Assembly: GCA_034770075.1 (NCBI GenBank)
Contig: CM068379.1
Coordinates: 42,477,130-42,541,129 of the forward strand
Length of the DNA stretch: 64,000 bases
Reading direction: 5' to 3'
Source: Aralia elata
Taxonomy: Eukaryota; Streptophyta; Magnoliopsida; Apiales; Araliaceae
How positions within the stretch are numbered: position 1 is the first letter of the stretch; the number at the start of each line of letters is the position of its first letter. Shown one piece after another: positions 22,321 to 33,106 of the stretch. Both the position numbers and the translations under genes were made by a program. The notes beneath the pieces are model-generated. The model was not told the DNA's origin. It saw only the letters and a list, made by a program, of their open reading frames with translations, and searched no databases.

Positions 22321-22322
22321 GC

Positions 22323-24334
22323 TGTCGACGCCGGGAGGAATCCGCTTCTTTTGTGATTGTTACCCTTTCCAATTTTTGCCTTTTCATTAGGTGATTTTGG
22401 GGAAAAGGTCGGCATAAATGTCGACGGGGTTTTGAAAAGATCATTTTTTATGATGAGCCAATTAACTAGAGTCGTCAGTTCGTACATTTGAAATGGATGT
22501 ACCAACTCATCCGAGTTTCATTTTTTCGTAAATCGCTGGCTCATGTGTGACTCCGAATTAATTGGTCTGCGAACCGAGATTCAAAGAGTTCGGGGGCTTG
22601 CTTAAGCGAGGGGAAGGTGTTAGGCACCCCCCGACTTCCGTGAAACACGGTTACCGCAATCTTAATGCTTTTCCTATCCTTTAATTCTTGAATGTGTGTG
22701 TGTATGTGCGCGTGTGTGTGTGCCTATGTGAATGTCGAGGTGAGTTTGCATGAAGAAACCATTTGAGTTTTGATGAAAAGTCGTGCTTTCTTTTGAGAAT
22801 GCTTTAGAATGTCATTCGGCTTATACGAGAAAGCTTTATGAGAAAGGTTTGATTTTAATTGTCAAAAACTTATGAGATTTTTCATTAGGTGTCGTTTTGG
22901 CAAAAACAAGAGTTTTCTAAACCTTCGTCAAAATAGGAATCGAGATCTATACGTTGCTTTCGTAACTCAAATGATGGGCAACTTCTAGGATCTCTTTAAC
23001 CCTATGTACAAAGATTTAATAAAACGTTACTTATTTTTATAAAATCATTTTTGTGATGTTTGAAAACGATTTTTTCCTTTAGCCTTCTCGTTAAATAGGA
23101 ATCGACATTCATTAGCATTTCCAAATTTTAGCCTCGTGGTGCTAATAACCTACTTTGATTGATTTTATAGAAATCTTCATCGTTTAACTTGAAATAAATT
23201 TTTGTGTCACAAATCAAACCAAACATTAAAATGCGTGGGGGCTATTCATAGGCATGTAAGCTATCCGAATAACCCCAACGCCCACAATCACATATTTCAC
23301 TATTACGGGGCCTTAAACCCGATTTTTGACTTGATATCGTTTTAAGGCCCAACAATTACATATTTACAATAAAGGGTACATCGGCCCTATTACATACATC
23401 CAAAAATGTCCATCATCGGATTTGGACCGCGGGGTCGCGTTCCTAGGCTCACACCCAAAATTGCTACATTACTATAACGAGCTAAACATCATCAAATGGA
23501 TATCATCGGGCCATTAGGAAGAATTTCGTTCCATTTGGAACCCTCACTAATAGTCCTCAATCCATGGATCCACAACAATATACAAGAAAAACTACATTTC
23601 ACATAACCCAATTGACAAGAAGATTAACAAAATGATATACAAAAATTGTTATAGAAATGGTCTTTTCAACTTGCAAATAATCCTCACAATGTGTATGAAC
23701 TTGTATATTGAGTAGAGTAGAAAATATATGATATATAATCTTACACAAAAGATATAATTCCTCACTTTTTCCTCTCTTTTCTCCCTATTTTCTTGCAAAT
23801 TTCTGCTATTCTTCTCTCTTTTCCCGAGCTGCTGCTGCTTATTCTTTTTCTTCTCTCCGCCTGCTAACCTCTTGTATCCGAATGAAGAAATGAGCTGATA
23901 AAGGCTGGCCAAGGGCAGCCGCAGATTGATCTGCGGCTGGCCTTGGTTTCCCCGCGCCCGCCGCGCACTTCAGCCGCCCGCCGCGCACTTCAATTATTTT
24001 AATCATTGGCCGCAGATCAATCCACGGCTGGGTGGGCTGAAATTCTCGATTTTCGGGCCACACCTCGATTCTCGTGTCATACCGTTGGTTTTCGCTGAGA
24101 GGCTCGTATTTTGCTGTCCGGGAACCGCTGGGAAACGTGCCATATCATTCTGCTTTGATCGTTGTCGTGTCGACTTTGATCGCACGTCGTTGCGGTGGCT
24201 CTGAGCGTTCGTACCTATGTCCACCCTTCGTTCTCGCAGGCTGGGTTAATTGACGATTTTTCTCTCCTGCCAGGGTTAGTATACGAAGTGCAAAATTTGG
24301 GTAGTATACGAAGTGCAAAATTTGGGTGTCTACA
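22323..24334 (-). repeat. E2 5' LTR (2012 bp)
   Basis: It begins TGTCGACGCCGGGAGG and ends GGTGTCTACA. It carries a tandem duplication of AGTATACGAAGTGCAAAATT plus GGGT at 24277-24326 that the other LTR lacks. A palindrome with TG centre is at 23917-23938. Confidence 0.92.
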
Positions 24335-24610
24335 GCTGCCCCTCTTTATCTTGTTTATGAAATGTCAAATGAAATGAACATGATAAAGAAGTAGACACAC
24401 GATGCATGAATGACAGTGCACCAGGATGACAATACATACATGATGCAAACACATACAAATTATGATTCAACGCAATATGTAAGTCATGCAAAACATTCGT
24501 AAAGGTGTCAATGCATCAATCACTGACCGCATTGTTAGCCGTCGGGTTTCGTCTTTTAATCGATCGTCTCGTTTGCGCCGGGTCTCGTATCCGGTCGCTC
24601 GTCTCGTGAT
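24335..24610 (-). repeat. Second copy of the E2 3' interior, ending at a chimeric junction
   Basis: This stretch repeats 15662-15937 (polypurine tract, 'gcatgaatgacagtgca' block, first minisatellite unit). At GTGAT (24606-24610) it switches to E1 sequence equivalent to 12182 onward. An LTR-interior-LTR-interior order implies recombination between E2 copies, followed by illegitimate joining. Confidence 0.88.
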
Positions 24611-24801
24611 ATCTCCTCAGGGTCCTCCTCCTCCTCCTCAACCTCCTCCGGATCCTCCTCAAGATCAGTCTCAGGCTCATACTCGGGACTTGCAACTGTA
24701 ATCAATGGGGATGGCTCCCTCTGCACTAGCTGCTCCTGAACTACATGAATATCCTGGGGCACCTCCTCCCTAGCCTGGCTGGGTCCTCCTATATCAGTCA
24801 T
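24606..24801 (-). pseudogene. Truncated second copy of the E1 coiled-coil ORF (first 65 codons)
   Basis: From ATG at 24801 the reading matches the N-terminus of the ORF at 12377 (MTDIGGPSQAREEVPQ, then the acidic run EPETDLEEDPEEVEEEEED) with several substitutions. It is cut at the GTGAT junction, after which the frame runs into E2 minisatellite sequence. Confidence 0.85.
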
Positions 24802-25023
24802 CCTGACAACAAAATTTTAAGTTTTAATTACTACTCGATAATACTCGCGAGCACATAAGTTTGCTATCAAATAAGCACATAACACATAATCATTTTATTA
24901 TCTTTCATGAATTTCCGTAATTCATTCCTTAGAACTCGATAAGAGTTTATTACCACTATATTCTCTATCTTCTAAAAGGCTACTACCCTAAGGTTTTCCC
25001 ACCTAAAGGTTCATAACCTATCA

Positions 25024-25035
25024 GCTCTGATACCA
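25024..25035 (-). other. E1 primer binding site, second copy
   Basis: The same minus-strand TGGTATCAGAGC, three bases from the LTR starting at 25039. Confidence 0.88.
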
Positions 25036-25038
25036 ACC

Positions 25039-27722
25039 TGTGACACCCCCAAATCCGGGTACTTCAACTCCACAGATTTGGTGTTCACTATTCCATACAT
25101 TCAATACGAACTACCCATGATTAAGATAATATAAATAAACCGAATAAAACATCTTCCCACAAAAGGGGTTACATCTCCAATCTCATAATCAAACAAATCC
25201 CAGGTTATCTAACCTCTATTACATCAATGCGGAATAAAAACATAAAATTTAAATAAGTCTTTAGCAAAGAACTAAAACAAATAAACTAAACATCTTCATT
25301 TGCTCATCTTGCCCTTGCCCTTGCTAGTGGACGGCTCATCTGACTTCTCAGCCTTAGCTGCAATGTATTTAATGCAAGAGTGAGCAAACAATTGCCCACA
25401 AGTATGGAAACAATAACATTTATATGATTATTGGAATAAGCTTAACTCAAGAACTGAATATAGATTCAAGGATAAAATTATATCTGAGGGTCACAAGACC
25501 TCGAACTATGTCCTAGGTTAACAAGTATTTCTACCGTAACCTTTAACAGTCTTATAGACTATGGACCATCCATCTTGCACTCAGGGGGATCAGCCCTTTG
25601 TACAATGTATTGTGCACAAATATTTTAACGCTGTCGTGTAATTAATCCCCTATATTCTCAGTTTAGCATCAGAATCCGTACCAAAAGGAACTTGGTTTGG
25701 AAAGATTTTAAAATATCCTAAGTTTTTAGAACGCTCATCAACTAAGGACTAGCTGAATCAATAAGGGTTTGCTAGTCACTAGAGCATTTGATTCATCAAT
25801 GAAGTTGTAGAATAGAATTTATAATCAAAGTCTGAATAATGATCAATGATCGTATAGCAAATGACTTGAATAATACATAGGTAATTGACATGGTAACAAC
25901 CTTGCTTGAATAACAATAAGCTAAGGTTAATAAGTTGGCTCAATGAAATTAAACTTGTTTTAAATGAAATAATAAGATTAAGGGAGAAAAACTTGCTCAA
26001 TGTAAAAGTAATAAATTGAGATAAGGAACTTGCCTCGTGCGTAGATTACAAATTTAAATAATTCTCGTTCCTTATTCGACCTATACATTTCGATTATAAG
26101 ATAATAATCAGTTACAGAACATATATATTTTAAGTCTCGTTCTTATCCTATTTTATTATAACATCTCGATTGACAATCGATAATCATCAAATACTTGTTT
26201 AACAACCATCTTGGTATCTTATTAGTCATTTTATACCTTTATATAAGTTTTAAACATGCACACAGTAACATAACATTATCACAAAACAAATAAATAAATT
26301 TTAATTTAATTTTTTTTTAATAACTGTTCCACCGCCGGGGCGGTGAATTTCTTAACGAAATCGTCGCCGGGGCGAGGCTGTCGCCAGGGCGACAAATATA
26401 GTTCAAATATGCCGTCGGGGCGACAAGGACGCCGGGGCGATATTTCTAGCTCATTTCTACCGCCGGGGCGGTAGACGCGACTGACACCTTCTACAGTTCG
26501 CGAACCAGTGAAAACTTAGGCCAAATTTGGCCAAAATTTTCCGAATTCTACCATCTATTACATAATTTAAACTTACCCAGACATCAAATATGCTAGAAAA
26601 CAATTACCCAACATGTTTCTAACTAATTTAACCATTATAAACACATAATCAACCACTTAAAACCCAAAAATTCACTGTTTATACAAAATATTCATATCTT
26701 GGCCATTTTAATGAAATCAAACACTGTAAACTCATCTTTCAATCATTTTAATCCATTCTAATTACATTCTTTTCGTTTTTCATCATATTAACACAATCAA
26801 AAGTCAATTTACTGATTAATACTCTAATTGAACATCAATTTTCATATATATATGCCATACATGAAATAAGACTCTGTAAAAACAAAAACTTCACTTTAAA
26901 ACATGCTTTCATGGATTAACTCATTCAAATTAATCTATAATCATCACATAATCTCTAATACATGCTTAGAATCAATTATAATCAAATAATTCATGCATTG
27001 AGCTAACAAATTTACATTCAGAGAAGTGAAAACCATATACAGTGAATTAAACTTCCAACAAAATCTAAAAGAAATTATACCTCTTAATCCTTGTTCAAGC
27101 TAAGCAAAGACAATACACCTCTTGATTCTCAGTTTTTCTCTCTTACAAAAATCACAGAGTTCTCAACTCTCTCTACAGTTCTCTTCTGCACTCTCAATAC
27201 TCAGATTTTTTTAAAACAACTAACAACCAAAAATAAAAATAAAAACTGATATCTAGAATAATAACGTATTTTAATATTTAATCCATCAGTTACACAATTC
27301 AAAAGCCTCTAAGGCTTGTTTGGCAAACACCAAATTAAAAATAGGAATTCAAAAGCCACAAGGCTTTGTTTGGTAAAAAAAAAAAATTAATCTTCTTTTA
27401 ATTATTTTAATACTTATCATATGATATGCTTCAATTGTCACACTTTAATCAATTAAATTGTAACAATATAAATTTAATCATAACTTCTATTTGGCCATCT
27501 ATAAATTAATCCAAATAATTTAATAAATCATTTTATTCAAATAAATCAATAATCATCTAATTTAATTATTAAATTAGAATAATTACATCAAACCACATAC
27601 AAATAACATTTAACAAAAATTCTTTCACCATAACTTATAAATTATTTATTTTACTCAATAAATAAATTAATAAAAATATCAATAAATATTTTTATTTAAT
27701 CACAAAAATTGCATTCGTTACA
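25039..27722 (-). repeat. E1 5' LTR, uninterrupted copy (2684 bp)
   Basis: It starts TGTGACACCC and ends CATTCGTTACA, followed by ATTCT, the target duplication shared with 4015-4019. Palindromes include CACCGCCGGGGCGGTG (26330-26345), TCGCCGGGGCGA (26364-26375) and CTACCGCCGGGGCGGTAG (26457-26474). The last one is missing from the 4020 copy. The region equivalent to the E2 insertion point (about 26087) is intact here. Confidence 0.92.
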
Positions 27723-27927
27723 ATTCTGGTCCCAACAATCGCCGTTCGCCAACCTCATCCCAGCTTAATGGTGTCCTGCACTTCCTTCCGTAGAGGGCTT
27801 CATATGGCGGCATATCGATACTTGCATGATAGCTATTGTTATAAGCAAATTCCACAAGTGGTAAATGGTCATCCCAATTTCCCTTGAAATCCATCACACA
27901 AGCTCTCAACATGTCTTCTAATGTCTA
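27723..27927 (-). pseudogene. E0 integrase fragment between E1 and E3
   Basis: On the minus strand it encodes the integrase core end: MLRACVMDFKGNWDDHLPL, VEFAYNNSYHASI, PPYEALYGRKCRTPLSW and GERRLLGPEL. The equivalent part of E1 (7318-7530) is clearly related but diverged. Its left edge is collinear with the E0 reading at 4019; its right edge is cut by E3's LTR at 27928. Confidence 0.9.
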
Positions 27928-30152
27928 TGTCGACGCCGAGAAAATCGCTTCTATGCTAATTATTACCCTTTCCAATTTTAGCCTTTTTATTAGATGATTT
28001 TTTTGGAAAAGGTCGACACAAATGTCGACGGGATTTTGAAAGATCCTTTTTTATGATGAGCCAATTGACCAGAGTCGCCAGTTGGTATATTTGAAATGGA
28101 TGTACCAACTCATCCGAGCTTCATTTTCGCAAATCGCTGGCTCATATGTGACTCCGAATTAATTGGCCTGCAAACCGAGATTCATAGAGTTCGGGGGCTT
28201 GCTTAAGCGAGGGGAAGGTGTTAGGCACCCTCCGACTTCCGTGAAACACGGTTACCGCAATCTCGATGCTTTTCCTATCCTTTAATTCTTAAAATGTGTG
28301 TGCGCGCGCGTGTGTACCTATGTGAATGTTGTGGTGCGTTTGCATGAAAAAACCATTTGGTTTTTTATGAAACGTCGTGTTTTAATTTGAGAATGCTTTA
28401 GAATGTCTTTCGGCCTATACGAGAAAGCTTTATTTTTTTTTGTGAGAAAGGTTTGATTTTAATTGTCAAAAGCTGTGAGATTTTCATTAGGTGTCATTTT
28501 GGCAAAACAAGAGTTTTTTAAACCTTCGTCAAAATAGGAATCGAGACCTATATGTTGCTTTTGTAAATAAAATGACGGGCAACTTCTAGGATCTCTTTAA
28601 CCCTATGCACAAAGATTTAATAAAATGTTGTTTATTTTTATAAAACCATTTTTTGTGATGTTTGAAAACGATTTTTTCTTTAGCCTTCTCGTTTAAATAG
28701 GAATCGACATTCATTAGCACTTATAATTTTAAGTCTCGTGATGCTAATAACCTAATTTGATTGATTTTATGAAAATCTTCATCAATTAGCTTTGAAATCA
28801 GTTTTTGTGTCGTAAATCAAATCAAGCATTAAAATGCGTGGGGGCTATTCATGGGCATGTGAGCCATCAAAATAACCCCAAACGCCCATAATCACATATT
28901 TCACTATTACGGGGCCTTAAACCCGATTTTCAACTTGATATCGTTTTAAGGCCCGACAATTACATATTTACAATAAAGGGTACATCGACCCTACTACATA
29001 CACCCAAAAATGTCCATCATCGGATTTGGACCACGGGGTCGCGTTCCTAGGCTCACACCCAAAATTGCTACACACCCACAAAATGGATACTACAAAAAAT
29101 AAACAACACCGGGTTACCTAACACACCACAATATCCTAAAATAGCAATCTAAATACACTACGCATAATACATTACCATAACGAGCTAAAAATCACCAAAT
29201 GGATATCATCGGGCCATTAGGAAGAATTTCGTTCCGTTGGAATCCTCACTAATAGTCCTTAATCCATGGATCCTCAATAATATACAAGAAAAACTACATT
29301 TAAGATAGCCCGAATGACAAAAAGTTTAACAAAATGATATAACAGAAAAGCTATAAAAAAGAGCTTTTCACCTTGCAAATGACACCACGATGCGTATAAA
29401 CTCGTATATTAAATAGAGTAGAAAGTGTATGTGATACAATCTAACAAAAAGGGGTATAAATCCTCACTTTTTCTCTCTTTTCTCTCCTCTCCTGCTGCTG
29501 CTTGCTGCTGCTTCTTCCCCTTTTTTTTCTTTCAAACTCCCTGTCTCCCTAGATGAAAAATGAAGAACTGCTTTGATAAAGGCTGCCAGAGGCAGCCGCA
29601 GATTGATCCGCGGCTTGGCCGCAGATTGATCTGCGGCTAGCCTCGATTCCCCTACGCTGCGCTCGGTTCCCCCGCGCCGCACTCGAGTGTCGTGTCGTCA
29701 ATCGTCCCATCATTGGCTGCGGATTGATCTGCGGCTGGCTGGGCTGATTTTCTCGATTTTCGTACTGCACCTCGATTCTCGTGTCGTACAGTTAGTTTTC
29801 TCTAAAAGGCTTGTATTTTGCAGTCCGGGAACTGCTGGGAAACGTGCCATGTCATTCAGGAATGCTCGTTTCGAATGGCTGCAACATGACACAGGATTTG
29901 TATTTGGAGCTTGGTTTCTAGGGGGCGCTGCCCCCCGACCCCCACCAGCTCACCGGCGAGCAGGTAAGCGTAGTGGCCGTTAGTCGATTCCTGATATCTG
30001 CTCGTTATCGTGTCGGCTTTGATCGCAAGTCGTTGTGGTGGCTTTGAGTGTTCATACTTATGTCCACCTTTAGTTCTCGTAGGCTGGGTTAATTGACGAT
30101 TTTGCCCTCCTGTCAGGGTTAATATACGAAGCGCAAAATTTGAGTGTCTACA
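27928..30152 (-). repeat. E3 3' LTR (2225 bp)
   Basis: It begins TGTCGACGCCGAG and ends GAGTGTCTACA. It shares the Tat LTR blocks with E2 and has palindromes at 29594-29615 and 29617-29638. An insertion of roughly 120 bp near 29885-30005 is absent from the other Tat LTRs here; it holds a GC-rich hairpin at 29921-29935. Confidence 0.9.
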
Positions 30153-30168
30153 GCTGCCCCTCTTTATC
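30153..30168 (-). other. E3 polypurine tract
   Basis: On the minus strand GATAAAGAGGGGCAGC directly abuts the LTR. Confidence 0.75.
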
Positions 30169-30479
30169 ATGTTTATGAAATGTTAAATGAAATGAACATG
30201 ATAAAGAAGTAGACACCCGATGCATGAATGACAGTGCATAAGAATGACAGTACATACATGATGCAACATATAGCTTATGATGCAACACAAGATGTAAGGC
30301 ATGCAAAACATTCGTAAAGGTGTCAATGCATCATGCAATCGTAAATTTATTATGAGTATTGATCTCAACAGGTCTCAATCGCTGATCGCATCATTGTTGT
30401 CGGGTTCCGTCTCTGACAGGTCGTTGTTATAATCGTTATCGCAGATGTCGTGCTCCGTCTCGTAATCGCCATCGTCTTG

Positions 30480-30800
30480 GAATCGTCGTCGTCTCATAAC
30501 TGTCGAGTCTCGTATCCGATCGGTCATCTCGTACATGTAGGGTCTAGTCTCCGATTGATCGTCTCATCTGTATCAGTTCTCGTCTCCGATTGGTCGACTC
30601 GTCTGTATCAGTTCTCGTCTCCGATTGGTCGACTCGTCTGCACCGGGTCTCATTTTCGATTGATCGTCTCGTTGGCACCGGGTCTCGTTTCCGGTTGATC
30701 GTCTCGTCGACATCGGGTCTCGTTTCCGGTTTATCGTCTTGTCGACACCGGGTCTCGTTTCCGATTGATCATCTCGTAAATCACCTCGTCCTTGTCGGGT
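30480..30800. repeat. 35-bp minisatellite in E3, about 9 diverged units
   Basis: Units contain GGGTCTCGTTTCCGGTTGAT and CGTCTCGTCGACA with the same 35-bp period as the E2 array. The array lies at the same place, between the polypurine tract and the upstream region of the antisense ORF. Confidence 0.85.
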
Positions 30801-30991
30801 CCTGCCCCGACAAATCGATTCGTCGTGTTCCACACCTGATCGGTTGAAATCTCATATTTTATTTTCACATAACAAGTCAAATGGGTTTGAAAAATTGATC
30901 AATTGCTCTATTATTAACTGTATGATGCATGCTTTTTATTCATGGATAGAGAATGACCCCTGCACAGTCTTTTTGACACTATTTTTCACAG

Positions 30992-32641
30992 ATGTCGTCA
31001 CCCGACGCCGTTGCACGTTTGGATCTCGGTCCTCCCACAGGGTTAGTTGGTAGGCTTTTCCGCTGGTTGGACAGTTTGTCGCCGGGCGACAGGGTTATTA
31101 CAGATGGTCTTCTGGGACATTCCTGGTCCTTATTATCCTTTCAGGTGCCGGCAGGCTTTGCGGAGGGTATTCTGAGCTATTGGGCCCCTGCCCGTCAGGT
31201 GTTCAGATTAGGGACAGTGGAGCTGACCCCTACTCTCGAGGAGTATGCCCGCTTTACCGGCTTCTCTTTGGATGGTCCTTGTGCCAAGGTCACAGCTGGT
31301 CCCATGCGCCGTCAGTTCTTAACTTTTACTGGGTTGCGGAGGACAGTTCTGTTATCGGTGATCACATCAGACCATCTAGTTCCCCTTCATTTCCTGATTG
31401 ACCGATTCGACTCACCCGACAGTTTTCATCTATTCTCTGGTGATTTTTCCGTATCTGAGGAGCGTTGGGGCGCTTTGAGAGTAGATGTTTTGATGGCTTG
31501 TGTTATCTCAATTTTGTATCTGCCATCCGGATCCGATCTGTTGGATATGCGAGTTATTGCGGCCACTAGAGCCCTTCAGGAGGATCACACCATTATTCCA
31601 ATGATGCTAGCAGACACCTACATGTCAGCCTCATATTGTCAGTCTTTCCGTGGCAGAGTATTCAGATGGAGCTCTATTTTGTTGTATGTATGGTTTATGA
31701 GTCATCTTAGCCCCATCGGTCATTTTCGTCGCCATGGGTTTTGCTTCAGCCATGACATAGCCATGCAATTTTTGTTCCGTCCCGTGAGCTGTACTGATGC
31801 GGCTTCGTCTATTGAGGAGCCCTTTCATCTCTTGATCTATTCGGGTTATTGCTCCTTCATGAGCTTCTCGACTCATGTGCCCACCTTGGATTTCATCTTT
31901 ATTTCTGGCTTGAGAGGCGTGACGACTTATCATCCCTTGGCAGTTATGGGGCAGTTTGATCAGATACAGGATTTTCACCCTTTCACGGGCGCAGCCGACT
32001 ACCGATTCCTCATATCACCCCAGACAGAGAGAGATCTACTGGGGGTATATGATCTTTGGTCTCGCAGGATCTTTGCCGAGTCTAGTGAGAGTTGCCCCAT
32101 TCAGACATCTGCTTATGTGCAATGGTTGCACGGAGACTCTGATATAGTTGGTTTGAGTCAGACTGGAGTATTTGATGACTCTCGAGTGATTTTCACAGAT
32201 GATACCACCCCAGAGGTATTTATTCCTCCTGAGTCGACAGAGATGATGTCCAGATATGATTTTGGAGGCTTCTCCACTTCCGCCCATATTCCTTATTCCA
32301 TCTCAGCTGATTCTGCCCCTAGTCGGGTTACTGAGGATAGCCAGATCTGACTGGCCTTGATTACTATTGAGGCTGAGAGGGACGCTGCTCTTGTTGAGAG
32401 AGATGCTGCTATTCTGGCCAAAGATGCTGCCCTCACTAACAGAGACGTCATTGTATTGCAGACTAGGGTAGTTATAGATGCTCACTCTGAGATTGTTAGC
32501 CGAGCCACTACTTTATTGGATCGCATCGACATGATGGGGCAGCAGATTACAGGGGATGCCGATGCTTCAGATCTATCCACCACCTTATCCATCCTGCTTC
32601 AGTTAGTTTCAGATTTGAAGATTATTTTATTTCCTGCATAG
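30992..32641 (+). pseudogene. Antisense DUF7745-like ORF of E3
   Basis: The frame from ATG at 30992 to TAG at 32641 is exactly 550 codons with one TGA at 32348, where E4 has Arg. Near residues 30-85 it carries GHSWSLLSFQVPAG, YWAPARQVFRLGTVELTPTL and EEYARFTGF, a pattern of the plant DUF7745 family common in retroelements. The C-terminus has a seven-residue repeat (AERDAAL, VERDAAI, LAKDAAL), suggesting a coiled coil. It runs opposite to E3's gag-pol and converges with it. A CACAG acceptor-like sequence directly precedes the ATG. The function is unknown. Extra ORFs are known in Tat elements, so this is an accessory gene rather than a host gene. Confidence 0.85.
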
Positions 32642-33106
32642 ACTATGTCAGTTTCATCGGTTATCGAAAGAGAAATCTTATAACAAAATGACTTATATAT
32701 ATAGACATGTATTTAAATTTAGTCATTTTCCCTTTTTTGTCGTATCGTTGCCTTTCATTGGATCCTCATTTTATCTAGTTAACCACGATTTTGATATTTT
32801 GCCTTCTTTCTCTTCTCAAGTCTTGATGGAGATTTGACAGATATTGCCGCACACCCTGTTGATTTCATCGAACTGAGTCTTAGATTTTGGCTAACTGTTT
32901 GGTTGGGTTAGCGTTATGTCATTTGAGATGAAGCTGATTAGGTGGCTGGTTTCGGGAAGGTTTCGAGGGTATAGGAAGGTTTTTCTGGCTGTTGGGAATC
33001 AGTTTTGGTTAGAGAAAGTATTATTTTGTAAAGAAATGGACCGTACCCTGATGGCTCCCTACGTACTCCCACAAGTCGGGAGATCAGGTCCTACGTAGTT
33101 CGTTCT
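32642..33106. other. Spacer between convergent genes of E3
   Basis: Non-coding sequence between the end of the antisense ORF and the end of pol. A block with CTCCCACAAGTCGGGAG (a hairpin, 33067-33083) and two TACGTA motifs is conserved in E4 near 57690-57725. Confidence 0.65.

Larger units (their letters stand above)
13671..24334 (-). mobile_element. E2: non-autonomous Tat-type element inserted in E1's 5' LTR
   Basis: Near-identical LTRs (13671-15661 and 22323-24334) enclose an interior with a good Arg-type primer site (22303-22320) and polypurine tract (15662-15675) but no functional gene. Read on the minus strand the interior holds a leader like E4's, scrambled remnants of archaeal-type RNase H, integrase and gag-pol linker, a three-copy hairpin repeat and two minisatellites. 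The target sequence left of it is CTATA; no right-hand copy exists because the right flank was rearranged. LTR similarity suggests recent movement, which must have used proteins from another element. Confidence 0.88.
4020..27722 (-). mobile_element. E1: Tekay/Del LTR retrotransposon, rearranged and carrying E2
   Basis: The element is bounded by LTRs 4020-6669 (3' LTR) and 25039-27722 (5' LTR) and flanked by ATTCT on both sides. On the minus strand the order is 5' LTR, initiator-Met-type primer site, coiled-coil ORF, gag-pol with chromodomain, polypurine tract, 3' LTR. The 23.7-kb span is far larger than an intact element because the Tat element E2 was inserted in the 5' LTR and the leader plus 5' LTR occur twice (12182-13670 and 24606-27722). 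Without E2 and the duplicate, E1 would be about 11.3 kb. Confidence 0.88.

Noticed and set aside
29464..30170. Several frames of 60-104 codons on both strands
   Set aside because: They lie within E3's LTR, overlap one another and have no motif.
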